Source: Saururus chinensis
Taxonomy: Eukaryota; Streptophyta; Magnoliopsida; Piperales; Saururaceae
DNA: 64,000 bases
Assembly: GCA_035235625.1 (NCBI GenBank)
Contig: CP141143.1
Coordinates: forward strand, 19,017,092 to 19,081,091
Direction of reading: 5' to 3'
A model generated the notes under the pieces. The model was not told where the DNA came from and made no database searches. It saw only the letters and a list, made by a program, of their open reading frames with translations. Below are positions 24,471 to 36,689 of this stretch, piece by piece; the first letter of the stretch is position 1, and the number at the start of each line of letters is the position of its first letter. A program made the position numbers and the translations under genes.

Positions 24471-25284
24471 TAAATTTTGCTAATCAACAGTCATTTCATA
24501 TTATTTTTACCTGGAATCAACAAGACAGTTATTGTACGTCCTGAAACAAAGGCAAACTTAACTTGTGTATACAAAAGATACAATGCAACTCCAATTTGAA
24601 GTGGCAGGCTGAAAGAAAGACAATAAATTCGAACCATAACTACTTTGAGCATCATCAATAAGTGGAAACTGGGATTCAACATATGACCCCTAAATAAATT
24701 TGAAGTAAATCCACCAATTGAACAAGCATTAGTAAATCTCTCAAATGAAAACAAGCTTGTCAAACTAAGAGACCTAATATTCAATACTAATGCAATTAAC
24801 ATTGTTATGCAAGATTTTAGCACATACATCCAATGAAAAGGCAAAGGGCATAATAAAGCCTGAAGATCCTTTTCCTTGTAGCAATCATAACAGCAAACTA
24901 TTGCTTTAAAGTTAGAAGCCAGATGTTAAAACACAGCCATTGCATTTTGAATAGAATGCATAGGGTCTACAACAAAACAAATGCGGAAAATAAGAAGCGA
25001 TGTTAAAAGCATGAAGAAGTAATGAGAAGCTGCTCCCGAGCAACAAATGCAATAAGAATCTTACTTGCAAGATTACAGTTTTCCCCCATTTGCGGCATGT
25101 TATCTTAAAGATGTCACAAGCTGCAAACTGCATGTTACCTTTAAATGCCACAAGCAGCAAATCTGGGATGTCTTTGATGAGCACAAAGGACACAAATAAT
25201 TCAACAAGAAAATAGTCTGACTGATGATTACCTTTCTAATCAATCAGTACAAGTTTATTCTTTTATCGCGTCCTCATTGTCTTA

Positions 25285-25600
25285 GGGGCCGTTCGGATAC
25301 AGAATCGACCATGGGATTCAGGAGGATTCAGGTCGATTCTAGCAATCTGTCTATTTTTTGTGTTTGGATGGTTAGATTTAGCCGAATGAAAAATTTTGCC
25401 AAATGATGATTCAGGCCGATTCTGACAATCTGTTTATTTTTTGTGTTTGGATGGTTAGATTCAGCCGAATGAAAATTTTTGCCAAATGATGATTCAGGCC
25501 GATTTTGGCAATTTGTCTATTTTTTGTGTTTGGATGGTTAGATTCAGCTGAATGAAAAATTCTGCCAAAAGACGATTCAGGCTCAATTCCACCAACATCA
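25285..25600 (+). mobile_element. PIF/Harbinger-type left end with three 84-bp tandem repeats, right end missing
   Basis: TTA (25282-25284) is followed by GGGGCCGTTCGGATACAG, the same terminus type as the two elements at 19667 and 23062. The interior repeats a unit of 83-85 bp three times; TGTGTTTGGATGGTTAGATT recurs at 25357, 25442 and 25525. No matching right terminus was found before the copia LTR at 25671 or after 29005, so the element is truncated or its other end has been lost. Confidence 0.7.
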
Positions 25601-25670
25601 TCAAATCTCTCAATTCTGACAATTTTGTGGAATGGCTGCAACTTTTTCAGCGCAATAAGAAGCTGCTATA

Positions 25671-25938
25671 TGTTAGAATATATTTGCTCTCTGTTTTTGT
25701 CTTAAGTGTTTATATTAGTCTCCATACTATAGAGGTTAGTTTAGTCATTCTTTTCTATTTTCTTCTTTGTAAACCCTCACTTAAGTGAAGGGCAATTAGG
25801 ACTTTTCTTTCTTTAGTTTTATGGATCGATCTCTCTTAATGTGAGGATCGTTCCCCTTTTTGTGTATGATTCCATCCTAAGAAATAGAGTGCTCTTCATT
25901 TTTTATTGTCCAAAACCCTAGTTCTGATTTTGCTATCA
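25671..25938 (+). repeat. 5' LTR of a Ty1/copia element
   Basis: It starts TGTTAGAATA and ends CTATCA. Directly after it comes TAGTATAAGAGC, a decayed form of the initiator-Met tRNA primer site TGGTATCAGAGC. The length of 268 bp is usual for small copia LTRs. No matching 3' LTR occurs in the window. Confidence 0.8.
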
Positions 25939-26065
25939 TAGTATAAGAGCTTAGGTTTCAATCCTTTGTAACCCGAACCTGTTTTGCGGTGGCACTGTTT
26001 ATTACACTGTTCACAATACTGTTCATCAACCATGTTCATCAGTATTGTTCATCAACTTTGTTACT

Positions 26066-26870
26066 ATGGATTTGTTGGACAAGCATGACAATCTTCAAGC
26101 AGTCAGTGTATACCTGAACAATAATAACTATTCTTATTGGAGTTATGTTGAGTAATTTTATAATGGGCAAAGTGTTGTGGAACTATATTGATGGTTCTAC
26201 TATGGAACCTGTTATGCAAGTGTATGTCAAAGTAGAGGAATTTTCACAACATTGTTATGAATGGTGTATGTATAATGCCAAAATATTCTTAGATAAATAA
26301 TTCAGTAGATCTCACTATTGGTCTACAATTAGCCAAGTTCAAGACCGCTAAGGCTGCAAGGGATTATTTGGCTTCATTATATGTGCAGTCTAATTATGCC
26401 AAGCTTTATCAGCTTGAATTGGATCTTTGCTCTACTCGACAAGGAGATAGATCTATTCAGGATTTCTATGTTAAAATGACCACTATCTGGGATCAGCTTG
26501 CCCTTATGGAATCGGTTGAAATTTTTGCTTTTGCTACCTTACTTCAGTATCGTGAGGTCCGTGGGTTGTTCAGCTTCTCATGGCTTTACTAGATGAATAT
26601 GAGGTCATTCGTGGTTCTATTTTACATCGATCTCTATTGCCTACTGTTGCTACTACAATCAATGAATTAATTGTAGAGGAAACCAGATTGAAGATTTTTA
26701 GTGGCTCGCCCTCCCCTAGTCCGACTATTTTGGTTGCTCCATCTAATGCACCTATTCAGGTATCCAGTAAGCCTAAACCTTGTACTGCTATAGATGAATG
26801 CAATTATTGTCATAAAAAAGGCCATTGGAAAAAGGATTGTCCACAATGCCCACAACAAATTGGCCTTTAG
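26066..26870 (+). pseudogene. Copia Gag remnant with CCHC zinc knuckle
   Basis: It opens MDLLDKHDNLQAVSVYLNNN and is broken by stops within 100 bp. It then continues with the UBN2/Gag-like stretch AARDYLASLYVQSNYAKLYQ and ends in the nucleic-acid-binding knuckle CNYCHKKGHWKKDC (CX2CX4HX4C) at about 26800-26845. Several frame changes are needed to read it through. Confidence 0.82.
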
Positions 26871-27557
26871 TCTACTAGTTTACAACCATATGGTCGTCCC
26901 TTTTTTGGACAGTTTGCAGCTTCTTAGCTAGCCCATATCTTTCAGCAAAATCATAGACAATGGTTCACTGGGGGTCGACCCACCGTTGCCAATACATTCT
27001 CTGATATACCAACTGAAGCCTCTTGCGCATCCTCACTATCGGTTGCCTCCACTCCTGAACTCCAGTCTCTCCTAGTAGATTTGACTTGTCTACTTGGTAA
27101 TTCTGCCACTCCCTTTGCTTTGTCTGTCTTAGACTCAGGTTTGTCTCTTCTATGTAACTATGTTCATTTTACCCGTTCTGATTGGATATTTGACTCGGCG
27201 CTACACATCATATGATGCTAGATGATTCCTTTTTTGTCGATGTGAAGATTCTTCTCACTTTAGTGTTGTCTGTGCAACCAATGGCACAACCATGCCATTG
27301 TTTGGCTTGGGCTCTATTCGATCTCCCTCACTTGCAGTTTCTGATGTCTTACATGTTCCACAATTAGCTGTGGTCTTTTATCATTTAGTCAACTTACAAA
27401 GCTTGGTTACACTGTTTTATTTTCCTCATCTAGTTATATTGTGCAGGACTTGAAGATAGGCAAGCAGATTGGGATAGGCCGTAGTGTCGGGGGTCTCTAC
27501 ACATTGGATTAACTGCATGCACTTACCTCTGTTGCTGCTCATTCTACTCTGGGTGAC

Positions 27558-28260
27558 TTGCATCTTCGTTCTGATTCTTCTTTGTTTTACTTGTGGCACT
27601 TGCGGTTGGGACATGTTTCTAAGTCTAGGCTACAATATTTAATTTCTTTTGGTGCTTTAGGAACTTTGCCAATTAGTGATACTTCCTTTTGTAGTAGTTG
27701 TAAACTTTCTAAATTATCCACACTTCCATTCACATTAAGTGATTCACTTTCTGCTAATCCATTTGATCTGGTTCATTATAATGTGTGGGGACCTGCCCCA
27801 GTTTCTACGAAGGGTGGTTCCAAATATTATGTTATGTTTGTACTCGCTATTCTTGGGTTTATTTTATGCGTCATAGATTTGATTTTCTTTTGATTTATCG
27901 TGACTTTATTGCTATGGTGCATACTCAGTTCAATGCAGTTGTTAAGTGCTTCTGCTCTAACTCGGGTGGTGAGTATTTATCTTCTGAGTTTAAGGCTCTT
28001 CTAACAAATAAAGGGACAACACATCAATTATCTTGCCCTCACGCACCACAATAGAATGGTGTCGCTGAAAGGAAGCATCACCACATTTTGGAGACTGCAC
28101 GCTCACTGTTACTCTCTACTTTTGTTCCTTCTATTTTTTGGGATGAAGCTGTTCTTACTATTGCTTACTTGATCAACTGCATTCCTTCATCCTTGATAGT
28201 TGGTAAGTCCCCTTTCAAATGCTTATACAATACCAAACCCGATTATCAGTCTATGTGTGT
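27558..28260 (+). pseudogene. Copia integrase remnant
   Basis: It begins with the HLRLGHVSKSRL ... FCSSCKLSK zinc-binding segment and continues into the integrase core, with CSNSGGEYLSSEF (normally SDNGGEY) and QNGVAERKHHHILETARSLL, then FWDEAVLTIAYLINCIPS. The catalytic Asp before NGGEY reads Asn, and a stop precedes NGVAERKH. The retained Glu of the core is still visible. Confidence 0.85.
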
Positions 28261-28853
28261 GGTTGTGCTTGTTATGTTTTACTTCTTGCTATTAAATGTT
28301 CAAAACTACCTACACAATCTAGGTTATACGTATTTTTAGGATATGGTGTTGGTCAAAAAGGGTATTGATGTTATGATCCGTTGTGCAACAAGTTGTATAT
28401 TTCTCGGCATGTTGTGTTTGTTGAACGTCTATTTTATTATGCGGTCCCTCATTGGGATTCTCTTGTTGATCGCTCGGATTTGCTTTACATTGATCTTTTT
28501 CCTCCATGTATTTCTGATGATTGCAATAAGTTTGTTGATGTGTCTGCTCTTGTTCCTTCTCGTCCAACTATTACACAAGTTTACTAATGTAGAATGCAAA
28601 GCTCCATGGCCCCATTGGTGTTGCCTCCTCCAGTTGCCCCCGATGCAGATCAAAATAGTGCCCTTGTACCTGTTCAAGAGCCTAGATGCAGTCTATGTTT
28701 GGCTAGGCTTCCTCTGGCTCTGCCTGCTCCCCTTGCTACCTCTCTGCCTTTGGATTCTATTGGTCCCCTTGTGTGTTGTGATGCTCGATATGCATGTTCC
28801 TCTTCTTTCTATACTTTTCATTTCCTTAATATTTTGTCTATCATTCACTCTCT

Positions 28854-29006
28854 TCATGAGCCTCAGTCCTACAAAGAGGCTTCTGGTGATCGCAGTTGGC
28901 AGAGGACTATGCAGAATGAGTTATCTACTTTGCACAAGACTGGAACATGGGAGTTAGTTTCTCTTCCACCTAGTAAGCATGTCATTGGGTTGAATCAAAG
29001 CTTTTG
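28854..29006 (+). pseudogene. Copia reverse transcriptase, N-terminal stub
   Basis: It encodes EPQSYKEASGDRSWQRTMQN then ELSTLHKTGTWELVSLPPSK, the conserved lead-in to copia reverse transcriptase, and ends at HVIGLNQSF. The polymerase motifs themselves are missing. The serine-, leucine- and phenylalanine-rich ORFs between 28343 and 28957 in other frames are by-products of this element. Confidence 0.8.
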
Positions 29007-32000
29007 AGATTTCAGCTCTTGCTGGTGCCTAAACCGTAAGTATGTTTTGCAAGTCTAATTTTGTTAGGTGTTTTGTATCTCATTGTGCAACATTGAAGCA
29101 GCAAAGAAACTGGGGAGTTAACATTAATTTTTTTAGTTCTATTTTGAGTTCAAGTATGGGACATTGTTTGAGAAGAAATAGATCTGGTTTCATCTGATTT
29201 TGGTGTTGAAAGGTGGGTGGATTTTGCTTGGTTTAGCCATTTCTGTTTTTGTTGAACGAAGCTTGAAAAGTTTTTTTGGGTAAAAGTTTAAAAGCTGGCC
29301 ATGGTTGCCTAATTGGTAAAGTTGCTTTTTGGATATCGGTTAGGGAATAAATTCTGCATTTGCGTGAATGGGGTTTTTTGCTCTTCATCTTGATAATATA
29401 TGTCTAATTTTTACTCCATTATAGAGCATTGTTGTACTATTCACATGAAAAGTTTTAAATTTAATGGTTTTTATAGTCCTTAGTATTCTTTTATCTTGTT
29501 CCAAATTTTTGGTAATTAGGTGTTTTACATATGAACTTCTCAACGTGTTAAATGGGGATCATGTTATTTTCTAGCGGCTGGAAGGTTTCACTCTGGTGGA
29601 CATGCTAGGAACAATTGATGCACTGGTTTTTCACTGTTTTCTTCTCGCTTTTGCTTAAAAAACTTGCTAGCGCTGGCTCTGCACTCTTCATTTTACAGTC
29701 CTAAGTCCACACCAACTCCAGAAGTAGGATTTTTTTGAAAAAAATGCAGCGTTCCCATTTGTGAATCTCACCGGTTAGCCGATTTGATAATATATGTTCC
29801 CATTTGTGCAATATAATTACCTTAACCCCTTGATTTAGGCATAATGAGAACACGAGGTGTTACAACCAACATGAAAAATCCATTCCAATTTAGCCATTTT
29901 GTGCATACATATGATTCAATTGATATCCAATTACATGCAATCAATATGGAATCAGCTTCTCCATAAAGCAATTATAACCCTTTTGCCAAGAATTATGCAT
30001 ATGTCATTTCTAGGAACAATTGATAGTGTTATTAAACGTACATATATCATATATGTGAATCGTGCTAATGCAGTTTCTTTTCAATAATCTAAAATTCAAG
30101 TATACTTCTTTTTCCTCTTGATTTGTAGTATTTTGCTTGTTTTGTAACTTAATATGGATTAAAAAAATATGATTTCTTTGTTGCGTTTATGTCGTAGGGA
30201 TCCAAAACTCCGTTGATTTTGAGAGTGCTTTTCTAGTATAGATGCATTATTTTCCTAATTTTAGTGATTAAGCAAAGTTGACTTGGATTGAGGATCTCCT
30301 TAATCACCCACCTCATCAAGCTTAGAAAGTCTTGTGTGTTGAACTTATAGTTTGTATTTAAGTTTGTGTGTTGAAGTTTTGTTACTTGAGCTTTTATTTG
30401 CTTATAGAAGGTTTATAGACCATATTAGTTTCTATGAGTATGTATGATGAGGGTAAGTTTAGCATAACCAACTTCTTCCCTCTGTCATACTACACTATAA
30501 ATGGATGATTGGGAGTTTTAATATAATGGACTGTTGCAAGTTTTTCATTCCCTTTTGCTGTTCCAGCCAGAGTTTGAAAGGTAGTCCATGTTCCTTCATT
30601 TTCCTCCATTTGTGAATAGTAAAAGTAAGGGAATTTTCTACCGATAAGTGTGCAATTTAGACAAACAGGGGTGAAGACATCAGGTAAGATGCATTTTACA
30701 ACTTATATGTTGGTCAAAATCTTATAAAGAAGTTACTTTTCATGTCTTCGTGTTGCCCCTTTTACTCTGTCATAATAAATTATGACCTTGTTGGTGAATT
30801 ATGCAATAACGTGTTTGCAACTTGTGTTTGCAAGTTTACCTCAGAGACGCCTTCTATAAATTATGACAATATATTGTAATTTATTGTTCCTTCTAAGGGT
30901 CCATTTGTTTTGTCTAAATCTGAATCTGAAAAGCCAACTGAAAATTCTAAAAAGCCTACCATCTGAATTTCACACTAAATTTGAATCTAAATCAGATCTG
31001 AATCTAAATCTAAATTTGAATCTTAATACATTGAATTTTTTAAAATTTTAAATAAACTATTTTTTAATTTGTACTAAAAAATTTTATTGCAATGAAGATC
31101 ATATGTATAGAAAAAGTTTATATTAACTATTTTATTGAGTCACATCCACATTACTGTAGTGTTCGTGCTTGACACTCACCATAAATAAAAAGTTACTTTC
31201 ATTATTTATTTCATTGAATATTTAGCTACTATTTAAGCAATTTACACTATCGAAATCAAGCTTTTCTAGGGGACTATGTGGCAAAAGGTCCAAAAGGAAA
31301 GCTACTAAACTCTATTAAGAAAAACCACAAAAATGCAAAACTAGATTTAATTACAAAGCTACCAACCACAATAAGTTTTATACAATTTTGATACATTAAA
31401 AAACACATACAAACCACCTACAAATAAACTTCATAGGGTATCCACATCAAATCAAAACATTATCTAGGGCTGTCAGTCAACAACTCATGCATATACATTC
31501 CACAAGTGAGTAATGAAGTATTGTCTCTTATGTGGAGCTTCTTTTTACGTAATTGAAGTTATTTCCAAACAAGGCCAATAAATACAATCTCCATTATCTT
31601 CCTATCTTTTCCCATGTCTTATAAAAAAATAAAAAATAAAAACATGCAAACAAAATGATTTCCAAAAAATATGACGAAGGCCCAATATTTGAATATTTGC
31701 AATGTAGATGGTACTGATATTAGGCAATTAAATGCACAACACACTATTCTGTTCACCACATATTGAAGGCTTCTAAAGCACACCCTGACATATTTGAGTA
31801 TTTCACATGGGATAAACATAATTTATAAGAACAATTTTCAGATAATTCGTGTCTGCATACCTTGCAAATTAGAAACCAAAAGTCCTGAGTGAGAAATTTT
31901 CCTCTTTTTGTAGCAAATTCCTGGGTTTTATGTAACTGACAAAAGGTTGATAGCCAACAAGTGAAGTTCTCTGCCGCCATCCAGTTCATCTATTCCAAAA

Positions 32001-33359
32001 AAGTGTTCCCTCGCATTTCTCCAAAGCTTACATTGTAGTACCAAATATTATGATCATTGTTGTGATGTATAAAATCCAATATCTAAAGTTCGGTCACTTC
32101 TAAACTAATCAAGCACTAAATAGGTTCATATAGTCAATGAACTAGGAATATCTAAATAGGTTCCTCTATCACGTTCCTTGATTGGCTTTAATGCAATATG
32201 CTACACTGAGGACAAGATATGAATTTCAAAGAACAAGTTTGAATGTAGAAATTGGGATCCTAGTTGTTTGAAACAAAAAACCAAAGTACACACCTGAACA
32301 AAATTACAAAACCAGACCAATTCCTTCTCGGGTTTTGTTGCAAGCAGCTGCTGAATTCCAACCAGTCCCCTAGTTCCTACCAAAAATCTAAAAGAGCAGC
32401 AATTAGTACATTATGCAATAACTGGACAGCATAGGGCCAAACAGGATATGTACACACATTGTCCAGTCAAATTAAGAGGCCGAATTAACCTGCAATCCAA
32501 CATTGTCTGATGAAAAAATTTCTAGAAGAACTCTTACAAGAAACTGACGTAGAATCATATAACAAGTCCTATAGAGAATTTTAGTTGTTTCTAGTAGTTT
32601 TTTTTACTTGTAACCATTTGATGTCAATGATTGCAGTTCCTTGAAAAAAATAATTTCTTCTGGAGTTAATAAGTGAAAATATTTTGTTAGGTTAGAAAAC
32701 ATGGCGTCATGACTGAAGCAACCCTTATAGCTAATTTAAACTGGGCATGGTCGAAGGTAGACTGCGGAGTGCTGCAAAATGGCTACCCCTGCTGCTAGCC
32801 GAATAGTCTATCTAATATCACATGCTTATGTGGCGATGAACCTCTACTACTAAACCAGACGTAGGAATTCATGGAACCGTGTCTTGAAGGATTCAGCTCT
32901 TGTCATTATGACTGACCCAGTAAGTGTTGTGTAATAGAATGCTTTGTGGCCATCACTGAACAAGCCACCCCTTTAAATGAATAACAAGAGCATGAGGATT
33001 ATCAACTCTAAGAACTGAATACCCAGCTCATATGACAAAGGATTTTGGCCACTGCTGCTGCTTTCGCCATCAATAGCTGGAAACCAGTTCATCCAATTCG
33101 GTAAGCCAGACGGACTAACAAACTCAAATAAGACCTGCCTGTCCACCCACCCACCCAAGTGAACCAACCACCCCAAAAAAGAAAAGCAGGCAGACATGGA
33201 TACACATCACAAATGCCACACACACACATCGAAGGAAGTGTGAGAGCACAAATAACACGAAATCCTTATGTAAAACATCAAAACAAGTAACGCAGATGGA
33301 AATGAAGTAGATTTAGATGAGAGCCTTAATTTTGCGTGCAATAGAAAGGATAACGTATC
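29007..33359. other. Intergenic stretch without a supported gene
   Basis: AT-rich and repeat-poor. A patch of AATCTGA/AATCTAA simple repeat lies at about 30915-31030, preceded by TAAGGGTCCATTTGTTTTG, which resembles a PIF-type terminus but has no partner. Minus-strand segments with exon-like borders occur at about 31861-31990 (ends FLICK then GTATGC) and 32300-32370 (ends before GTGTGT). I cannot match them to a family, so they are not called as a gene. Confidence 0.45.
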
Positions 33360-33715
33360 ATAGAAGCGAAATTTTAGTTAAATTTTAAGGGGTTTTAAGG
33401 CATAAAATTCTAGTATATGAGTAGAGCTCGAAGTAACGAGCATAATGAATAAAGGAACATGTGAAATAGAGGTCTGAAGCGAAAGTTATGACCTTGGAAA
33501 ATGTACCACATGGGTGGGACCTATGTAATAAGTGCGGAATAACCTACCCATGTGGGGTCTAATTTCGAAGACCTCGTTGATATGAGTCCACGGTACCAAG
33601 AGCGAGCAATCCCGACATCGAGATAAGAAGTTATTGCGTTTTGAAGTTGGAATGTATTTGAGTAAAATAATTATAAAATATTAAGAAAAGGATGGAATAG
33701 ACGACGTTAGTGGCA
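33360..33715 (+). repeat. Gypsy-type LTR fragment, copy 1 of the dispersed family
   Basis: It shares an ordered series of short blocks with three other places in the window (49140-49420, 51580-51860 reversed, 62190-62440): AAAGTTATG, GGTGGGACC, TGTGGGGTCT, TCGAAG...CTCGTTGATA, GGTACCAAGA, and GAGATAAGAAGTTATTGCGT. The family is inferred as a Ty3/gypsy LTR because the copy at 49071 has full LTR borders. This copy lacks recognisable ends. Confidence 0.65.
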
Positions 33716-33959
33716 CAACCCGCGCCGTGAGAGGTGCGGCCGCATGATTGCTACATTGGCTCCTCCCATCGAGTAGACAAGAAAAATATATTCTAAAAAG
33801 GTTATTTGGGATAAGCCACTAGACAATATATTTTTGAGGCATAGGCTCATGCAATTAATAAGGGATATCGAAAAAGGAGTTCTCTAGATGTTGAAGGGTG
33901 GGCATTAGTTTTTGACCTCTTTAAGAAATAGAACCGTTAGGTTGATAGGACTGGGTTAA

Positions 33960-34565
33960 AATCATTATGTCAACTCTAGGAAATTTTATTAATGATGGAT
34001 AGAGTTGAGGAGCATGACTAGTGCTGGTTGGAACCCAATAGCTCACACATTTATTCTCCCCAATGATGCATGGATCAATTTTTTTAAGGTAAGTAATGGT
34101 ACATTTTTATACATTATGCATTATTTAGAAGTTAAAAACATGACAATTATATATATGGTTTGTGGTGCAGAGAAATAAATATTTCCATTAATAACTAATG
34201 AGTTGGGGGACGAGGAGGCAAAAACCAACCTATATATCGTATTTGGAAAGAACTATGCCACAAGGAAGTATAAGCTTTATAGTGATTTGGGTAATAGCCC
34301 TATGATAGAAATGAAAAAGAATAATGCTAATGTGGTATTTAAAGGTGTTGAGGATGCATTCACACACTCGGATGACCTAAAAGATGTGACACCTGTAAAT
34401 TTTGTGAGAAATTTATATATACATGATCTTCCTCATTGTTATTTTTTGACCTTACGTGGGAGGTTCTTATGTCTTTTAAGCCAACAAATATCTTTAATAA
34501 ACATAGAATTTTTGAGTGATGAACTCATGGAAGTAGTAAGGATGCTAAGTATGAAGTTTGTTTAA
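33960..34565 (+). pseudogene. PIF/Harbinger ORF1 (Myb/SANT-like protein) remnant, first part
   Basis: The segment TSAGWNPIAHTFILPNDAWINFFK ending at GTAAGT (about 34018-34089) matches the stretch after the SANT domain in plant PIF-element ORF1 proteins. The next exon-like piece contains RNK ... FPLITNEL and FGKNYATRKYKLY. Stops and a short frame change interrupt it. ORF1 proteins act with the transposase at the element ends. The C-terminal part is found after about 2.1 kb of unrelated sequence, at 36690-37139. Confidence 0.6.
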
Positions 34566-34589
34566 TCTTAATTTTAAAAAAAAGTTTTG

Positions 34590-36689
34590 TCAGTGAACAT
34601 CGATGCACCGATGAAACAACGTCTTACTCTTGGTAAGGTTCAATGCGTCAGTCAATTCATTGATGGAGTACTAAAGACACCATTTGCAGCTTTTGACGTG
34701 TCGACGATTGTGAAATGGTTTTGTTGATGGGTTTAAAACTTCACAAAAGAGCAGTTCTAAGTAGTTTTGGGGATGGTTATGCACTGAAATTCGGTTATTT
34801 GATTCACATATAAATACCTTTGACAAACCTTGACCATAATCCTACAAATTCTCTGACTTTGGGGAGAAAATGGTGGGCTGAGGGTGTGTCAGAGTTGGAA
34901 GGGAAGAAGAACCGGATTTCGTGGAGATCTCATTTGTTTGTGGAAAGAGGTCGGATTGCCAACCTCATATTGTGATTTAACATCATATGTATACATGATG
35001 GAATTGAAATACAATGTTATAGTGGTTGAATGCATTAAAGCATGACTTTTTATAATGCTCTGTTATGATTATGATCATGACTCCTGTGTTTAATGAATAT
35101 TTCATTCCATGACATCATGTTATAGCCTTGATTATGGAGTTGTAAATGTAAAATATCATTTTACATCTTGTTTCTAGATGATTTTGAAATAAAAGTGATA
35201 GACATGTTACTATTCCTATTCATCAGTAAGTTTACTGACACGTAGGTGATGCCGCCAATGGAATGGAGAAGATGAAGGTATGAGTTATTAACATGCATCG
35301 GCACATCGGTGTGCTATCGACGGGTTACCAATAGTAAGGTCGACTCGTGGTGAAGTGTCAATAATGATGGTTGTTCTTGTCATCCCACTATTGGTAAGGG
35401 TTCAACATGTCGATGAGTTATCGGTGGTCATTGGTGACTTGGTAAACACGTCGATGAGTCTATTGATAGTAAGTGAGTTTTAAGGTAAATGTTAGTGATG
35501 AATACTATAAATGTTAGGTTATTATTATGAGATATAATAACATGATATTGAATATAGGAAATGCAATTACATGTGATTTTGTTATTGATGATCATGTTTG
35601 GGTATAAATGTGCTTGTGTATGTGTAAATCCTTTTAATGGATCACACTCAAGACTATAAAATGAAGGCACTTAAGGACAAGAGTTTCCTTGTGTCTAAAT
35701 GATGCATTAAGTGAGTTTTTAGATACGTACGGAAAGAGTTTGGTATGAAATAGGATAAAGGTCTTTCGATCTAACTCTCTAAGGATGGGAGTTATGTAGA
35801 ACTACTTCTCTGGCTCGACAGATGTGTTCGAATGGATTAGAGCATTAAAAGATGATTGGTCTCATGCATCGTAATAAAAGAGGTTTTGATAATCATGGAA
35901 GTTAAGACTTAAACCTCTTGGGTCCATAATCCCTTGTAGGCCTTAGCTTCATGACGTCAATGGAATGGGCAGGCCTCAAAATATTTAAGGTATTTGGTGA
36001 GTAGTTTATAGTCTAGTGAGGTGAAGTTTTACTCCTAGACATGGCTACCTTGTCATAGAAAACCTTATGACTTATACTTATGGAGCAAGATACTCCTTAG
36101 TGAAGTCATTCTCCAATTGATTAAAATCATAAGGAAGTAATTATAATTATCTTATTTATTTTCATTTATGTGCAATGATGATAAAATTTACTAATGGATG
36201 TTAGTATTCTTGTTGTGATGATATAATAAGAACATGTATATTGTTATTACAAAGTACTTGATTAACCATCCCATCAGGTATATTCGTATACCCAACATCC
36301 TTGTGATACAGCTTCACCAAAATAGTAGCCGGGTTGAGAACGGGAGTATAGAAAGGGCAATAAGCTTTAGAAGAAATGTAGGATTTCTTATCTTGTTTAG
36401 TTAGACTTTTGGTGTGGTGTGTAATTTTAAACATAGGCATGTGAGTGCCTATTACTTATGATTGTATGTGTCTGGTGAATGCTTGGTATGTACTCCGGTT
36501 AGATCCTATGAGATTTATGTAAATTTTGACCTTATCCTAAGTATGGATATGATGGTTTGAATATTCTTATATTAAAAATAAGTAAGTCACTACAAAGATA
36601 ATTTTGTCGTTGATTGACAAAAAAAGTTTAAATTTTTTTTTGTTTCTGCTAATTTTATGGTGATGAAATAGTTTTAAAAATCCTAGGGT
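34590..36689. repeat. Noncoding block between the two ORF1 parts, probably an LTR insertion
   Basis: No coding sequence is visible across 2.1 kb. The block ends in TAGGGTGTAACA, resembling the AGGGCGTTACA end of the LTR at 49071. Recurrent ATCGATG...GGTAAGG phrases occur at about 34600-34660, 35290-35350 and 35400-35470. I could not find a matching left border or a target-site duplication, so the assignment is tentative. Confidence 0.35.

Larger units (their letters stand above)
19472..24608 (-). pseudogene. ABCC13: ABCC13-type ABC transporter, 5' part fragment (first membrane domain into NBD1)
   Basis: Six exon remnants, minus strand, consecutive in the protein: 24608-24511 (LPLQIGVALYLLYTQVKF), 24304-24241 (VNKWISSQIANATEKMMKQK), 23907-23790 (IRKTSELLTYIRTLKMYSW), 23696-23580 (TRKYLDAWCVFFWATTPTLF), 23491-23411 (VFTCVALFNTLVSPLNSFPW) and 19637-19472 (AIISIRRLSGFLACSE ... 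LKHITLNLPKGAVIVIMGE). Splice sites are kept. The last exon carries an internal loss with a frame change and an in-frame TGA just before VLKHIT. Exons coding the N-terminus are missing beyond 24608. The fragment stops before the Walker A GSGKS exon. Its 3' end faces the 3' end of the plus-strand fragment, so together they look like one gene split by an inversion. The intron between the last two exons holds two PIF-type insertions. Confidence 0.87.
25671..29006 (+). mobile_element. Decayed Ty1/copia retrotransposon, 3'-truncated in the reverse transcriptase
   Basis: In order: 5' LTR, primer site, Gag, Gag zinc knuckle, GAG-pre-integrase zinc motif, integrase core, and the first residues of reverse transcriptase. 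Homology then stops at about 29006. RNase H and the 3' LTR are absent. Stops and frame changes interrupt every part, so the element cannot code for a working polyprotein. It lies next to the truncated PIF-type end at 25285. Confidence 0.88.

Noticed and set aside
28343-28957. 204-codon hydrophobic plus-strand ORF in the copia region
   Set aside because: It is an off-frame read of degenerate copia sequence; the real coding frame there leads to the reverse transcriptase stub.
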